Positions 43,997-57,291 of a stretch of DNA of 64,000 nucleotides are shown piece after piece. A program made the position numbers and the translations under genes. The notes under the pieces were generated by a model. That model saw only the letters and a list, made by a program, of their open reading frames with translations, searched no databases and was not told the origin of the DNA. The DNA comes from Volvox africanus. Taxonomy: Eukaryota > Chlorophyta > Chlorophyceae > Chlamydomonadales > Volvocaceae. Where the stretch lies: assembly GCA_030268105.1 (NCBI GenBank), contig BSDZ01000011.1:1-64000 (forward strand), given 5' to 3'. Numbering within the stretch: the stretch's first letter is position 1; each line of letters begins with the position of its first letter.

Positions 43997-46900
43997 GGAC
44001 GGCAACCTAAGTTGCCAGCACAGCACCTTCGGCTGCAGATGCACCGCGGTCGAAGAGAGAAATATGGTCCTGCGGCAATGGGCGAAAAATTAATTTTCTG
44101 TGACTTAAAATGCTTCAGGCTTTGACCTTGACCGTGAGGCGGCGGCGGCATCCCAATCACATACAGCTACAACGCAAGGAAAGCTGCCCATATAGTTAAT
44201 TTTTAATTAAGCTTAGCAAAGACATCGGTGGAGTCAGCCACGAAAATTGGAAAAGGCTTGAGCGTACCTTGGGTAGAAGACCTCGAAGCATGTCCGCGCC
44301 AGGTAGAAGATTCCACTGAGCATGGCTTTTAGGACGGGCCTAGCGACACAGCTCATGGTATCCGAATCCACGCAAACAAGCAAGCCTATCCAAAGACCAG
44401 GTGTGCTTGCAGCTTAAGGCCGCGGTGTGCGTATGTTGAAAGTCAAGTTGGATAGAGATAGAGTGTGCAGAGCAGGTAGCAGTAAACAACGTTGCATTTA
44501 AAACGCTGTAGTGAGAAAATGCGCACTGAACAGCCTAAGTAGCAAAAGTTTGATGAAAGTACGGCGGAGAGTGTACCTGCCCTGCCAGGGGCTTCTTTAC
44601 ATATGTGAGAAATTTTGAGGTATTTCGTTGCTTACGGAAAGCTTCCAATCAATCCACAGTTAGGATGGCACAGGGAAGTTATGTGCATTCAGTACTAAGC
44701 TGGAACCACGGCCAGTAGCGTCTGTGGACGACGCGAAGTTGAACCTCTTTTTCCTAGGATAGAATTTGCAGCTCTCAGCGTTTTATTATGGAAATATGGG
44801 GCCTTGGCGCATGCTCTTTCACGCTTCGATGCCTTTGATTTTCCTTCAAAGAGACTTGTTATCGATATAGTACAAAACATAGGTATCAGAGTCTGCCCAA
44901 TTAAGGGTGGTATCGAAAGACACCGAATATGAAGTCAAAGCCCCATATATATGTTTCGTTCCAGGGACAGGCAAAGTGTCCAAGGAAGCTCCCAAGGATC
45001 CTGGATCGCATGACAGTGAGCATACAAGCATGGCTTGTTGCCCGTGGCCACCGGCATGAAGCCATGCCTGCGGCCGTGCGCCCCACCCTAGCTGAGACCT
45101 GTTATTGCTTCGTCCAACACCTCCGTCTACTGCCTCCCCTTGGTCCGTAGCCCTTCTGCCCGGTCGCCTGACAACTGCCGCACCCATTCACACCATCCCC
45201 GCACATGCAGCCCGTCTGGCGAGCTAAATAACGCATGATAGATTGGGGCATAACAAATTCACCACGCAACCAAATTTTGGCACGAAACAATCCAACAAAC
45301 ACGACGTGTTTTTTGTCCCGAGACACTCTGATTATGACTCCAGGGGGACACGTTGTGCTTAGGGCCTAGCAAGAGTTCGTTGAGGGTAGCTCCGGGCAAA
45401 AAGAGACATGTATGGCTCCAGGGAACCACGTGAAACTTGATGAACAAACGAGGCTTACTGGGCCATATCGTGACCCCCCTTAAATCACTGCTGGGACACT
45501 CCCAATGGCACGGACCTAGGGAGCTTTCGTTTATTTGCATGGAAATCAATAAATGGCTGCGTACCCTCCTTCCACCAAATCCAATCCAGATCACGCACAG
45601 TATTATCAATGCCGCCCCTTGGGAGAATACATGATCCCCAGCTTAGCATGTGTACTCGGGTAACGGGGATAGTAGAAAGCAAAGCGGTACTGCTAGCTAT
45701 TGAACAGCTCATTATGCATATAGCCATATCACCCATGAAGCAGTGACATTGATACCCGGCGTCCACGAAAACCCACTAAGCCTCCATCCGCACACTTGCG
45801 CAGCCGAAGCTAGCACAAGTTGACAGCAAGCCGAGTGAAATTTCGACCCGCACAGACAGGCCAGCCCTTGAGGCCAAGCGCGCCAATCACCACATGAGCA
45901 GATGCATAAAGCCGCGCAAACTCAGATATCGCCAGAACCCCAGCCGGGTGCGCTCACCATGCAGCGATAACTCCATTTCCCCCGTTCACCACCGCACAAC
46001 GCATGCATGCACATGCCCCTTCCTGTCAGGACCCACCGCAACACAGTGGATTGACCTACTGCCCGTGCAAGCGCATTTCTCTAAAGACAGCCCTGTGTTC
46101 GGACTGCACTACAGCTTGTAGGGCGCGCCTGGCGACTGCTGCTGGGCGGGAGGGCTGTACCAGCTCCAGATATCTGGTGACTGCTGCTGAACCAGCCCTA
46201 GCTATCTGGTGACATGTACTTGGTGACCTGCGACGGACGCGCCAGTATAGGGACGGAAAGGCTGTGTTGAGCAGCAGTGAGGTCGCAAGCGGATCCTTAC
46301 AATACCAAAGACATAGTGACTGTCCATGAAGGTAAAATGTAGCTCCGGCGGAGTGTGCCAGCACGGGACTGGAGCATCTGGGTTGTATGTTGGACAAGCT
46401 GGATAGGGGTACAGGCTACACCGCGCGCAGCTGGGCTAGGGTATTTAGACGGAAACGTGGCGGGCAGGTGATAGCGACATGCGGAATAAGGGCAGAGCAG
46501 CGGCCGCGTTGAAATTTGCACTAGCAGGCTCGCTTTGCAGATGCTTGTTTACATCCGCGCACATGCAGCCGTTTTGCCTTTGCTTGCCTCACGTGATCCC
46601 TGACTTACTTACCCTTACAACAAAGGTCCATCCCTCCGCACCTTAATCAGAGATCCCAGGTCCCGTACCTGTGGGCTCGCCACTCTCCAAGGCTGTGCGT
46701 CCCTCGCTCATAACTTGGACAGGCGCTGTGTTGGTGAGGGCCTCGCTCGAGCAAGTCTCCGCAAAAAGTGAAGAAAACAGAAATCCCCTCAACAGTCTAG
46801 GACACGACCTCGCCACCAGCTTCTTGATTTCGGATCCAAGTTGCAAAATGCCACCGACACGCCTGATGCGTGGCTTTGAAGCGGTTGCGGCTTACCAATG

Positions 46901-49625
46901 GGAGAATAAGGTGCTAACTGGCGACAAATTCAAGGTTGGAGAGAGAGAAAAAGAGGGAGAAGAAGAGAGTGGGGATAAGGCAGCTGGGCGGAGGGCGGGT
47001 GTGGAAGGGGGCAGGGCGGGGATTCAGCTTGGACGAGGGCTTGTTCGTTCGTTCTAGGGGTGCAAGCGCCATACCTTCGACCTAATAAGCGGCACCATAC
47101 GAAGCACTGTTCTCTGTACGAAAATGCTTTGCTCGCCAGCCAGCTTGACCGGCCCCTGCATGCCGCATCATCTGCATAGGCTGTCTTTGGCATCGTCGAC
47201 AAGAATACCACCAAAGCTGCGAATTTAAATTCAACAGGGCGACGGCCGCTGTTGGAATTCCACAAACTCCGCCCAGGGTCTTCAGACTTCTGGAGTGCGG
47301 CGATCACAAAAAGGTACGTCAGCGCGCTTACGCATGTACACATGGACGGACCCAGAGGTCCCTGTTCGGACCCCTGCACGGACTCGACAACTTGGTACCT
47401 GCCAAGGTGCTGCTTACGGTTGCGTGGCTGACATACGCATTTCATTTGTACAAGGCCTACGTGCAGGCAAACAAACCGCGTTGCCACCCTGCGCAGTACC
47501 TCGGTGGCGTTGGTTTCCCCAAAAAACATTATCAGCAGCTGTTGCTCCTATACGTGCTCGTATTGATTGCTGTGTGATATGTATGTACCAGTTCAACAAT
47601 TCAAGAACCCTATCTAGCATTCACTACTGCAACGTAAAGTTCTCTCGATATGATGAAATGTTTTAAGATTATAAGACGGTTGGTCGGTCATGTATCAAGG
47701 CCTACCGCGTCTGACTTTCTGCAATGGCAACTATGGAAACGCCTGGCAGTTGCACACAAATTCTTAATTCAGGGAAGTAAGGAAAATAAGTTCGAGACAA
47801 AGAGGCAAATAAAATTGTTCGATGCTCTTACGAGCAAGCCCATCGGTGAAGCTGTCACGTCGAGAAGCGCGATGGATCAACGGTGAACTGACAAGACTGT
47901 CGAAGCTCCCAAACCAACGATTTGATTGCATTTGCATAGTTGTGAGAACTAAATAATGGTTCAATGTATATGATTTGTTCGGGCAATCGTTCAATCCCAA
48001 CCGTAATTGTTTTGCTATTGCTTCATAAACGCGTGAGTGCAGCGGTTGACCAAGGAATCGGGGAGGTCGAACTTATCAAAGTCCACATCTACCAGCAGGC
48101 ACCTAGAATACACACATTTAAAGTCCGTTGCTGCAACTTGCATGGTATGAAAGGTTACAACGTATCCCAAATTTCTCGTTTCTACCTTTCCAACATCCTG
48201 TTCCTGTCCTCTCGTGCGACTTAAAGACGTGCGTCTTGACGACCGCCTGGGCCGCCCCAACGTCCGCCTCCCACTTAATTCAAAGTATGGCATCTGCGTG
48301 TGTATCAGGCCTTGGAGCATGCTCTTTCACGCTTCGATGCCTTTGATTTTCCTTCAAAAAGACTTATTATCGAACACGTTTCACTGGAAGAACGAGCTAT
48401 GGGTAGCCGGAGATGAACCGTTCAAATAAATGCATGTTGGGCATTAGACTACGTGTGTATAGGGCCGGATGGCCGTGTCTATTTATACATTGATCAGGAC
48501 GTATTCACATACGGCTGGTAGAGGATGCCACGGCATGGGAACAGTGACATCCACGACAGTGTACGCCTGATGGCTGGTGCGTGCTCGTGCCTTCATGCAC
48601 ACCTAATTTGTGGATGGGCTGCGGGCTGAACGTGTGTGTATGTTTGTGTATGATACGTTCACGTTCACTGTTTGGAAACTAGTTTGATAAGCCCCACCCC
48701 GCCGTTGGTATGGGCTATGGGTATGTGTTTATACCCCTTCACGTGATATATTGATGACGAGCATGTGAACCATGCAGCTGTGTTGACTGCATTACCGAGC
48801 TACTAAAGCTGTGTAAACATCTTGCCGTATCCGTTAATTGTGTAGGCGTGTACTCAGACAGGAAGGGCGCAGAAAACTGAAACATAATGACATCTTGTCA
48901 CACTGTAGGGGCTACGCAGCAAATATGGAATTATTGACGAGGGTCTGAGCTCAGGGTGTGCGTGGTTAAGAAAGTTACATGAAACACAAACAGAATTGTG
49001 GAAGTACCAATCACGATATAGTACAAAACATAGGTATCAGAGTCTGCCCAATTAAGGGTGGTATCGAAAGACACCGAATATGAAGTCAAAGCCCCATATA
49101 TATGTTTCGTTCCAGGGACAGACAAAGTGTCCAAGGAAGCTCCCAAGGATCCTGGATCGCGTGTTTCTGGGGTCGTAACCCTCCATGTGGTGGGGTTTCT
49201 TTACCTCGCACCCATTACTCCTCCATTGCACAAACAGGGACAATCAAGACGTCCCGGCCAAAGCCACTCCGGCGGCTAAGGCCCCCCCTTTGTCCCAGCC
49301 AAAGCCACTCCGGCGGCTTAAGCCCACTTCTTTTTGCCACTCGTTACACAAGCAAAGGACAATACGTCCCAGCCACAGCCGCCCTGGAGGCAGAGCCCCC
49401 GACCAGTCCACACCAGGGCATTAAATCTGCGTGGAAAGGGTTTGTTAGTCAGTAAGGACATGTCTAATTATTATCGTAAAAACTGAGCGACACAATGAAA
49501 CAGGCAGGCCAAGTCCCACACTTACCTTCTGATGACTAACATAAAGCCCTGATAAGATGCATGCAATCCCCCCTTTGTTTCCCTTGCTCCACCCCTCGCT
49601 CGTCATATGCCTTCGGCATGCGCAT

Positions 49626-50615
49626 CTAGTTGTTGTTCTCAAGTCTGCTATATGCGACTTGCAAGTGTTCGAAGGCTTTGAAGGCCAACGCCCTGTGTTG
49701 CCCACCGAGCAGGTGACGGTGTGGGTTCACCTGCCACCTGAGCCTGTCGTACACAGCCTTCCGTCCCTGGGTTTTGAACTTCTCCGGAGCAAGCTGGAAG
49801 ATGAGACGGTCGCCAAGTGCCTCATCTTCCAGTTTGCTAAGTGTGATCACCCACTCAACCACATCCGCATTTGTAAGCCCCTCAGTGGGTATGACGACAT
49901 GGCTCACGTGGCGCAACCCGTTATCTGCACTTTGGGTATCCCCGCTTTCAGCCACGTCCCTCTCGTGGCACACCACGTTATCCGCATTTTGGGTATCTCC
50001 GCTTTCGGCCACGTGCCTCTCGTGGCACACCATGTTATCTGCACTTTGGGTATCTCCGCTTTCAGCCACGTCCCTCTCGTGGCACACCACATTATCCGCA
50101 TTTTGGGTATCTCCGCTTTTGGCCACGTGCCTCTCGTGGCACACCACGTTCTCCGCACTTTGGGTATCTCCGCTTTCGGCCACGTGCCTCTCGTGGCACA
50201 CCACATTATCCGCATTTTGGGTATCTCCGCTTTCGGCCACGTGCCTCTCGTGGCACACCATGTTATCTGCACTTTGGGTATCTCCGCTTTCAGCCACGTC
50301 CCTCTCGTGGCACACCACATTATCCGCATTTTGGGTATCTCCGCTTTCAGCCACGTGCCTCTCGTAGTTAACCTCTTTGGTATCACTCTCATTATTGCCG
50401 ATATGGACCACTGGCACCTCGTGGTCGATTTTGCTCTCGATGCTCTGCGCATCCTGGTGTTGGAACACAGACACCTCATAGTCAAACCCATCACTTTTGG
50501 TTCCATTTTTCCAGGGCTGAACTTCATGGTCAGGCTCACTGACGTCTGCCTCGCTGGGTATCTCCATAGGAACGACTGTCTGAGAACCCATAATCCAGCC
50601 AGATATTTGCTGCAT
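49626..50615 (-). CDS. Candidate gene with 19-residue repeats, unit 7 (329 codons)
   Basis: Intact, ATG 50615 to TAG 49626. Same predicted protein as unit 4. Confidence 0.4.
   Translation of the reverse strand: MQQISGWIMGSQTVVPMEIPSEADVSEPDHEVQPWKNGTKSDGFDYEVSVFQHQDAQSIESKIDHEVPVVHIGNNESDTKEVNYERHVAESGDTQNADNVVCHERDVAESGDTQSADNMVCHERHVAESGDTQNADNVVCHERHVAESGDTQSAENVVCHERHVAKSGDTQNADNVVCHERDVAESGDTQSADNMVCHERHVAESGDTQNADNVVCHERDVAESGDTQSADNGLRHVSHVVIPTEGLTNADVVEWVITLSKLEDEALGDRLIFQLAPEKFKTQGRKAVYDRLRWQVNPHRHLLGGQHRALAFKAFEHLQVAYSRLENNN
49908..50363 (-). repeat. 57-bp minisatellite, 8 copies, unit 7
   Basis: Same variant order as unit 4. Confidence 0.93.
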
Positions 50616-53600
50616 GGATGGCAACCTAAGTTGCCAGCACAGCACCTTCGGCTGCAGATGCACCGCGGTCGAAGAGAGAAATATGGTCCTGCGGCAATGG
50701 GCGAAAAATTAATTTTCTGTGACTTAAAATGCTTCAGGCTTTGACCTTGACCGTGAGGCGGCGGCGGCATCCCAATCACATACAGCTACAACGCAAGGAA
50801 AGCTGCCCATATAGTTAATTTTTAATTAAGCTTAGCAAAGGCATCGGTGGAGTCAGCCACGAAAATTGGAAAAGGCTTGAGCGTACCTTGGGTAGAAGAC
50901 CTCGAAGCATGTCCGTGCCAGGTAGAAGATTCCACTGAGCATGGCTTTTAGGACGGGCCTAGGTACACAGCTCATGGTATCCGAATCCACGCAAACAAGC
51001 AAGCCTATCCAAAGACCAGGTGTGCTTGCAGCTTAAGGCCGCGGTGTGCGTATGTTGAAAGTCAAGTTGGATAGAGATAGAGTGTGCAGAGCAGGTAGCA
51101 GTAAACAACGTTGCATTTAAAACGCTGTAGTGAGAAAATGCGCACTGAACAGCCTAAGTAGCAAAAGTTTGATGAAAGTACGGCGGAGAGTGTACCTGCC
51201 CTGCCAGGGGCTTCTTTACACATGTGAGAAATTTTGAGGTATTTCGTTGCTTACGGAAAGCTTCCAATCAATCCACAGTTAGGATGGCACAGGGAAGTTA
51301 TGTGCATTCAGTACTAAGCTGGAACCACGGCCAGTAGCGTCTGTGGACGACGCGAAGTTGAACCTCTTTTTCCTAGGATAGAATTTGCAGCTCTCAGCGT
51401 TTTATTATGGAAATATGGGGCCTTGGCGCATGCTCTTTCACGCTTCGATGCCTTTGATTTTCCTTCAAAGAGACTTGTTATCGATATAGTACAAAACATA
51501 GGTATCAGAGTCTGCCCAATTAAGGGTGGTATCGAAAGACACCGAATATGAAGTCAAAGCCCCATATATATGTTTCGTTCCAGGGACAGGCAAAGTGTCC
51601 AAGGAAGCTCCCAAGGATCCTGGATCGCATGACAGTGAGCATACAAGCATGGCTTGTTGCCCGTGGCCACCGGCATGAAGCCATGCCTGCGGCCGTGCGC
51701 CCCACCCTAGCTGAGACCTGTTATTGCTTCGTCCAACACCTCCGTCTACTGCCTCCCCTTGGTCCGTAGCCCTTCTGCCCGGTCGCCTGACAACTGCCGC
51801 ACCCATTCACACCATCCCCGCACATGCAGCCCGTCTGGCGAGCTAAATAACGCATGATAGATTGGGGCATAACAAATTCACCACGCAACCAAATTTTGGC
51901 ACGAAACAATCCAACAAACACGACGTGTTTTTTGTCCCGAGACACTCTGATTATGACTCCAGGGGGACACGTTGTGCTTAGGGCCTAGCAAGAGTTCGTT
52001 GAGGGTAGCTCCGGGCAAAAAGAGACATGTATGGCTCCAGGGAACCACGTGAAACTTGATGAACAAACGAGGCTTACTGGGCCATATCGTGACCCCCCTT
52101 AAATCACTGCTGGGACACTCCCAATGGCACGGACCTAGGGAGCTTTCGTTTATTTGCATGGAAATCAATAAATGGCTGCGTACCCTCCTTCCACCAAATC
52201 CAATCCAGATCACGCACAGTATTATCAATGCCGCCCCTTGGGAGAATACATGATCCCCAGCTTAGCATGTGTACTCGGGTAACGGGGATAGTAGAAAGCA
52301 AAGCGGTACTGCTAGCTATTGAACAGCTCATTATGCATATAGCCATATCACCCATGAAGCAGTGACATTGATACCCGGCGTCCACGAAAACCCACTAAGC
52401 CTCCATCCGCACACTTGCGCAGCCGAAGCTAGCACAAGTTGACAGCAAGCCGAGTGAAATTTCGACCCGCACAGACAGGCCAGCCCTTGAGGCCAAGCGC
52501 GCCAATCACCACATGAGCAGATGCATAAAGCCGCGCAAACTCAGATATCGCCAGAACCCCAGCCGGGTGCGCTCACCATGCAGCGACAACTCCATTTCCC
52601 CCGTTCACCACCGCACAACGCATGCATGCACATGCCCCTTCCTGTCAGGACCCACCGCAACACAGTGGATTGACCTACTGCCCGTGCAAGCGCATTTCTC
52701 TAAAGACAGCCCTGTGTTCGGACTGCACTACAGCTTGTAGGGCGCGCCTGGCGACTGCTGCTGGGCGGGAGGGCTGTACCAGCTCCAGATATCTGGTGAC
52801 TGCTGCTGAACCAGCCCTAGCTATCTGGTGACATGTACTTGGTGACCTGCGACGGACGCGCCAGTATAGGGACGGAAAGGCTGTGTTGAGCAGCAGTGAG
52901 GTCGCAAGCGGATCCTTACAATACCAAAGACATAGTGACTGTCCATGAAGGTAAAATGTAGCTCCGGCGGAGTGTGCCAGCACGGGACTGGAGCATCTGG
53001 GTTGTATGTTGGACAAGCTGGATAGGGGTACAGGCTACACCGCGCGCAGCTGGGCTAGGGTATTTAGACGGAAACGTGGCGGGCAGGTGATAGCGACATG
53101 CGGAATAAGGGCAGAGCAGCGGCCGCGTTGAAATTTGCACTAGCAGGCTCGCTTTTCAGATGCTTGTTTACATCCGCGCACATGCAGCCGTTTTGCCTTT
53201 GCTTGCCTCACGTGATCCCTGACTTACTTACCCTTACAACAAAGGTCCATCCCTCCGCACCTTAATCAGAGATCCCAGGTCCCGTACCTGTGGGCTCGCC
53301 ACTCTCCAAGGCTGTGCGTCCCTCGCTCATAACTTGGACAGGCGCTGTGTTGGTGAGGGCCTCGCTCGAGCAAGTCTCCGCAAAAAGTGAAGAAAACAGA
53401 AATCCCCTCAACAGTCTAGGACACGACCTCGCCACCAGCTTCTTGATTTCGGATCCAAGTTGCAAAATGCCAACGACACGCCTGATGCGTGGCTTTGAAG
53501 CGGTTGCGGCTTACCAATGGGAGAATAAGGTGCTAACTGGCGACAAATTCAAGGTTGGAGAGAGAGAAAAAGAGGGAGAAGAAGAGAGTGGGGATAAGGC

Positions 53601-56244
53601 AGCTGGGCGGAGGGCGGGTGTGGGAGGGGGCAGGGCGGGGATTCAGCTTGGACGAGGGCTTGTTCGTTCGTTCTAGGGGTGCAAGCGCCATACCTTCGAC
53701 CTAATAAGCGGCACCATACGAAGCACTGTTCTCTGTACGAAAATGCTTTGCTCGCCAGCCAGCTTGACCGGCCCCTGCATGCCGCATCATCTGCATAGGC
53801 TGTCTTTGGCATCGTCGACAAGAATACCACCAAAGCTGCGAATTTAAATTCAACAGCGCGACGGCCGCTGTTGGAATTCCACAAACTCCGCCCAGGGTCT
53901 TCAGACTTCTGGAGTGCGGCGATCAGAAAAAGGTACGTCAGCGCGCTTACGCATGTACACATGGACGGACCCAGAGGTCCCTGTTCGGACCCCTGCACGG
54001 ACTCGACAACTTGGTACCTGCCAAGGTGCTGCTTACGGTTGCGTGGCTGACATACGCATTTCATTTGTACAAGGCCTACGTGCAGGCAAACAAACCGCGT
54101 TGCCACCCTGCGCAGTACCTCGGTGGCGTTGGTTTCCCCAAAAAACATTATCAGCAGCTGTTGCTCCTATACGTGCTCGTATTGATTGCTGTGTGATATG
54201 TATGTACCAGTTCAACAATTCAAGAACCCTATCTAGCATTCACTACTGCAACGTAAAGTTCTCTCGATATGATGAAATGTTTTAAGATGATAAGACGGTT
54301 GGTCGGTCATGTATCAAGGCCTACCGCGTCTGACTTTCTGCAATGGCAACTATGGAAACGCCTGGCAGTTGCACACAAATTCTTAATTCAGGGAAGTAAG
54401 GAAAATAAGTTCGAGACAAAGAGGCAAATAAAATTGTTCGATGCTCTTACGAGCAAGCCCATCGGTGAAGCTGTCACGTCGAGAAGCGCGATGGATCAAC
54501 GGTGAACTGACAAGACTGTCGAAGCTCCCAAACCAACGATTTGATTGCATTTGCATAGTTGTGAGAACTAAATAATGGTTCAATGTATATGATTTGTTCG
54601 GGCAATCGTTCAATCCCAACCGTAATTGTTTTGCTATTGCTTCATAAACGCGTGAGTGCAGCGGTTGACCAAGGAATCGGGGAGGTCGAACTTATCAAAG
54701 TCCACATCTACCAGCAGGCACCTAGAATACACACATTTAAAGTCCGTTGCTGCAACTTGCATGGTATGAAAGGTTACAACGTATCCCAAATTTCTCGTTT
54801 CTACCTTTCCAACATCCTGTTCCTGTCCTCTCGTGCGACTTAAAGACGTGCGTCTTGACGACCGCCTGGGCCGCCCCAACGTCCGCCTCCCACTTAATTC
54901 AAAGTATGGCATCTGCGTGTGTATCAGGCTTTGGAGCATGCTCTTTCACGCTTCGATGCCTTTGATTTTCCTTCAAAAAGACTTATTATCGAACACGTTT
55001 CACTGGAAGAACGAGCTATGGGTAGCCGGAGATGAACCGTTCAAATAAATGCATGTTGGGCATTAGACTACGTGTGTATAGGGCCGGATGGCCGTGTCTA
55101 TTTATACATTGATCAGGACGTATTCACATACGGCTGGTAGAGGATGCCACGGCATGGGAACAGTGACATCCACGACAGTGTACGCCTGATGGCTGGTGCG
55201 TGCTCGTGCCTTCATGCACACCTAATTTGTGGATGGGCTGCGGGCTGAACGTGTGTGTATGTTTGTGTATGATACGTTCACGTTCACTGTTTGGAAACTA
55301 GTTTGATAAGCCCCACCCCGCCGTTGGTATGGGCTATGGGTATGTGTTTATACCCCTTCACGTGATATATTGATGACGAGCATGTGAACCATGCAGCTGT
55401 GTTGACTGCATTACCGAGCTACTAAAGCTGTGTAAACATCTTGCCGTATCCGTTAATTGTGTAGGCGTGTACTCAGACAGGAAGGGCGCAGAAAACTGAA
55501 ACATAATGACATCTTGTCACACTGTAGGGGCTACGCAGCAAATATGGAATTATTGACGAGGGTCTGAGCTCAGGGTGTGCGTGGTTAAGAAAGTTACATG
55601 AAACACAAACAGAATTGTGGAAGTACCAATCACGATATAGTACAAAACATAGGTATCAGAGTCTGCCCAATTAAGGGTGGTATCGAAAGACACCGAATAT
55701 GAAGTCAAAGCCCCATATATATGTTTCGTTCCAGGGACAGACAAAGTGTCCAAGGAAGCTCCCAAGGATCCTGGATCGCGTGTTTCTGGGGTCGTAACCC
55801 TCCATGTGGTGGGGTTTCTTTACCTCGCACCCATTACTCCTCCATTGCACAAACAGGGACAATCAAGACGTCCCGGCCAAAGCCACTCCGGCGGCTAAGG
55901 CCCCCCCTTTGTCCCAGCCAAAGCCACTCCGGCGGCTTAAGCCCACTTCTTTTTGCCACTCGTTACACAAGCAAAGGACAATACGTCCCAGCCACAGCCG
56001 CCCTGGAGGCAGAGCCCCCGACCAGTCCACACCAGGGCATTAAATCTGCGTGGAAAGGGTTTGTTAGTCAGTAAGGACATGTCTAATTATTATCGTAAAA
56101 ACTGAGCGACACAATGAAACAGGCAGGCCAAGTCCCACACTTACCTTCTGATGACTAACATAAAGCCCTGATAAGATGCATGCAATCCCCCCTTTGTTTC
56201 CCTTGCTCCACCCCTCGCTCGTCATATGCCTTCGGCATGCGCAT

Positions 56245-57291
56245 CTAGTTGTTGTTCTCAAGTCTGCTATATGCGACTTGCAAGTATTCGAAGGCTTTGA
56301 AGGCCAACGCCCTGTGTTGCCCACCGAGCAGGTGACGGTGTGGGTTCACCTGCCACCTGAGCCTGTCGTACACAGCCTTCCGTCCCTGGGTTTTGAACTT
56401 CTCCGGAGCAAGCTGGAAGATGAGACGGTCGCCAAGTGCCTCATCTTCCAGTTTGCTAAGTGTGATCACCCACTCAACCACATCCGCATTTGTAAGCCCC
56501 TCAGTGGGTATGACGACATGGCTCACGTGGCGCAACCCGTTATCTGCACTTTGGGTATCCCCGCTTTCAGCCACGTCCCTCTCGTGGCACACCACGTTAT
56601 CCGCATTTTGGGTATCTCCGCTTTCGGCCACGTGCCTCTCGTGGCACACCACGTTCTCCGCACTTTGGGTATCCCCGCTTTCGGCCACGTGCCTCTCGTG
56701 GCACACCACGTTCTCCGCACTTTGGGTATCTCCGCTTTCGGCCACGTGCCTCTCGTGGCACACCACATTATCCGCACTTTGGGTATCTCCGCTTTCAGCC
56801 ACGTGCCTCTCGTGGCACACCACGTTCTCCGCACTTTGGGTATCTCCGCTTTCAGCCACGTGCCTCTCGTGGCACACCACATTATCCGCATTTTGGGTAT
56901 CTCCGCTTTCGGCCACGTGCCTCTCGTGGCACACCATGTTATCTGCACTTTGGGTATCCCCGCTTTCAGCCACGTCCCTCTCGTGGCACACCACATTATC
57001 CGCATTTTGGGTATCTCCGCTTTCAGCCACGTGCCTCTCGTAGTTAACCTCTTTGGTATCACTCTCATTATTGCCGATATGGACCACTGGCACCTCGTGG
57101 TCGATTTTGCTCTCGATGCTCTGCGCATCCTGGTGTTGGAACACAGACACCTCATAGTCAAACCCATCACTTTTGGTTCCATTTTTCCAGGGCTGAACTT
57201 CATGGTCAGGCTCACTGACGTCTGCCTCGCTGGGTATCTCCATAGGAACGACTGTCTGAGAACCCATAATCCAGCCAGATATTTGCTGCAT
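56245..57291 (-). CDS. Candidate gene with 19-residue repeats, unit 8 (348 codons)
   Basis: Intact, ATG 57291 to TAG 56245. Nine repeats and the same His to Tyr change as unit 5. Confidence 0.4.
   Translation of the reverse strand: MQQISGWIMGSQTVVPMEIPSEADVSEPDHEVQPWKNGTKSDGFDYEVSVFQHQDAQSIESKIDHEVPVVHIGNNESDTKEVNYERHVAESGDTQNADNVVCHERDVAESGDTQSADNMVCHERHVAESGDTQNADNVVCHERHVAESGDTQSAENVVCHERHVAESGDTQSADNVVCHERHVAESGDTQSAENVVCHERHVAESGDTQSAENVVCHERHVAESGDTQNADNVVCHERDVAESGDTQSADNGLRHVSHVVIPTEGLTNADVVEWVITLSKLEDEALGDRLIFQLAPEKFKTQGRKAVYDRLRWQVNPHRHLLGGQHRALAFKAFEYLQVAYSRLENNN
56527..57039 (-). repeat. 57-bp minisatellite, 9 copies, unit 8
   Basis: Same variant order as unit 5. Confidence 0.93.

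Larger units (their letters stand above)
28753..48609 (+). repeat. Higher-order repeat, trimer A (units 4-6, 19,857 bp)
   Basis: Unit lengths 6619-6676-6562 recur as 6619-6676-(6562 type) from 48610. Private bases are shared pairwise: units 4 and 7 share GGATGG near 30760/50617, TACACATGTGAG and GGTACACAG; units 5 and 8 share AAGTATTCG near 36428/56285; units 6 and 9 share GGCTGGACTTC near 43898/63755. Confidence 0.93.
42048..48609 (+). repeat. Tandem-array unit 6 (6562 bp)
   Basis: It is one minisatellite copy shorter than unit 4 (-57 bp). Its G-rich tract at 46986 carries an A in the fourth G run. Confidence 0.96.
48610..55228 (+). repeat. Tandem-array unit 7 (6619 bp)
   Basis: Partner of unit 4 in the trimer duplication. 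Confidence 0.96.
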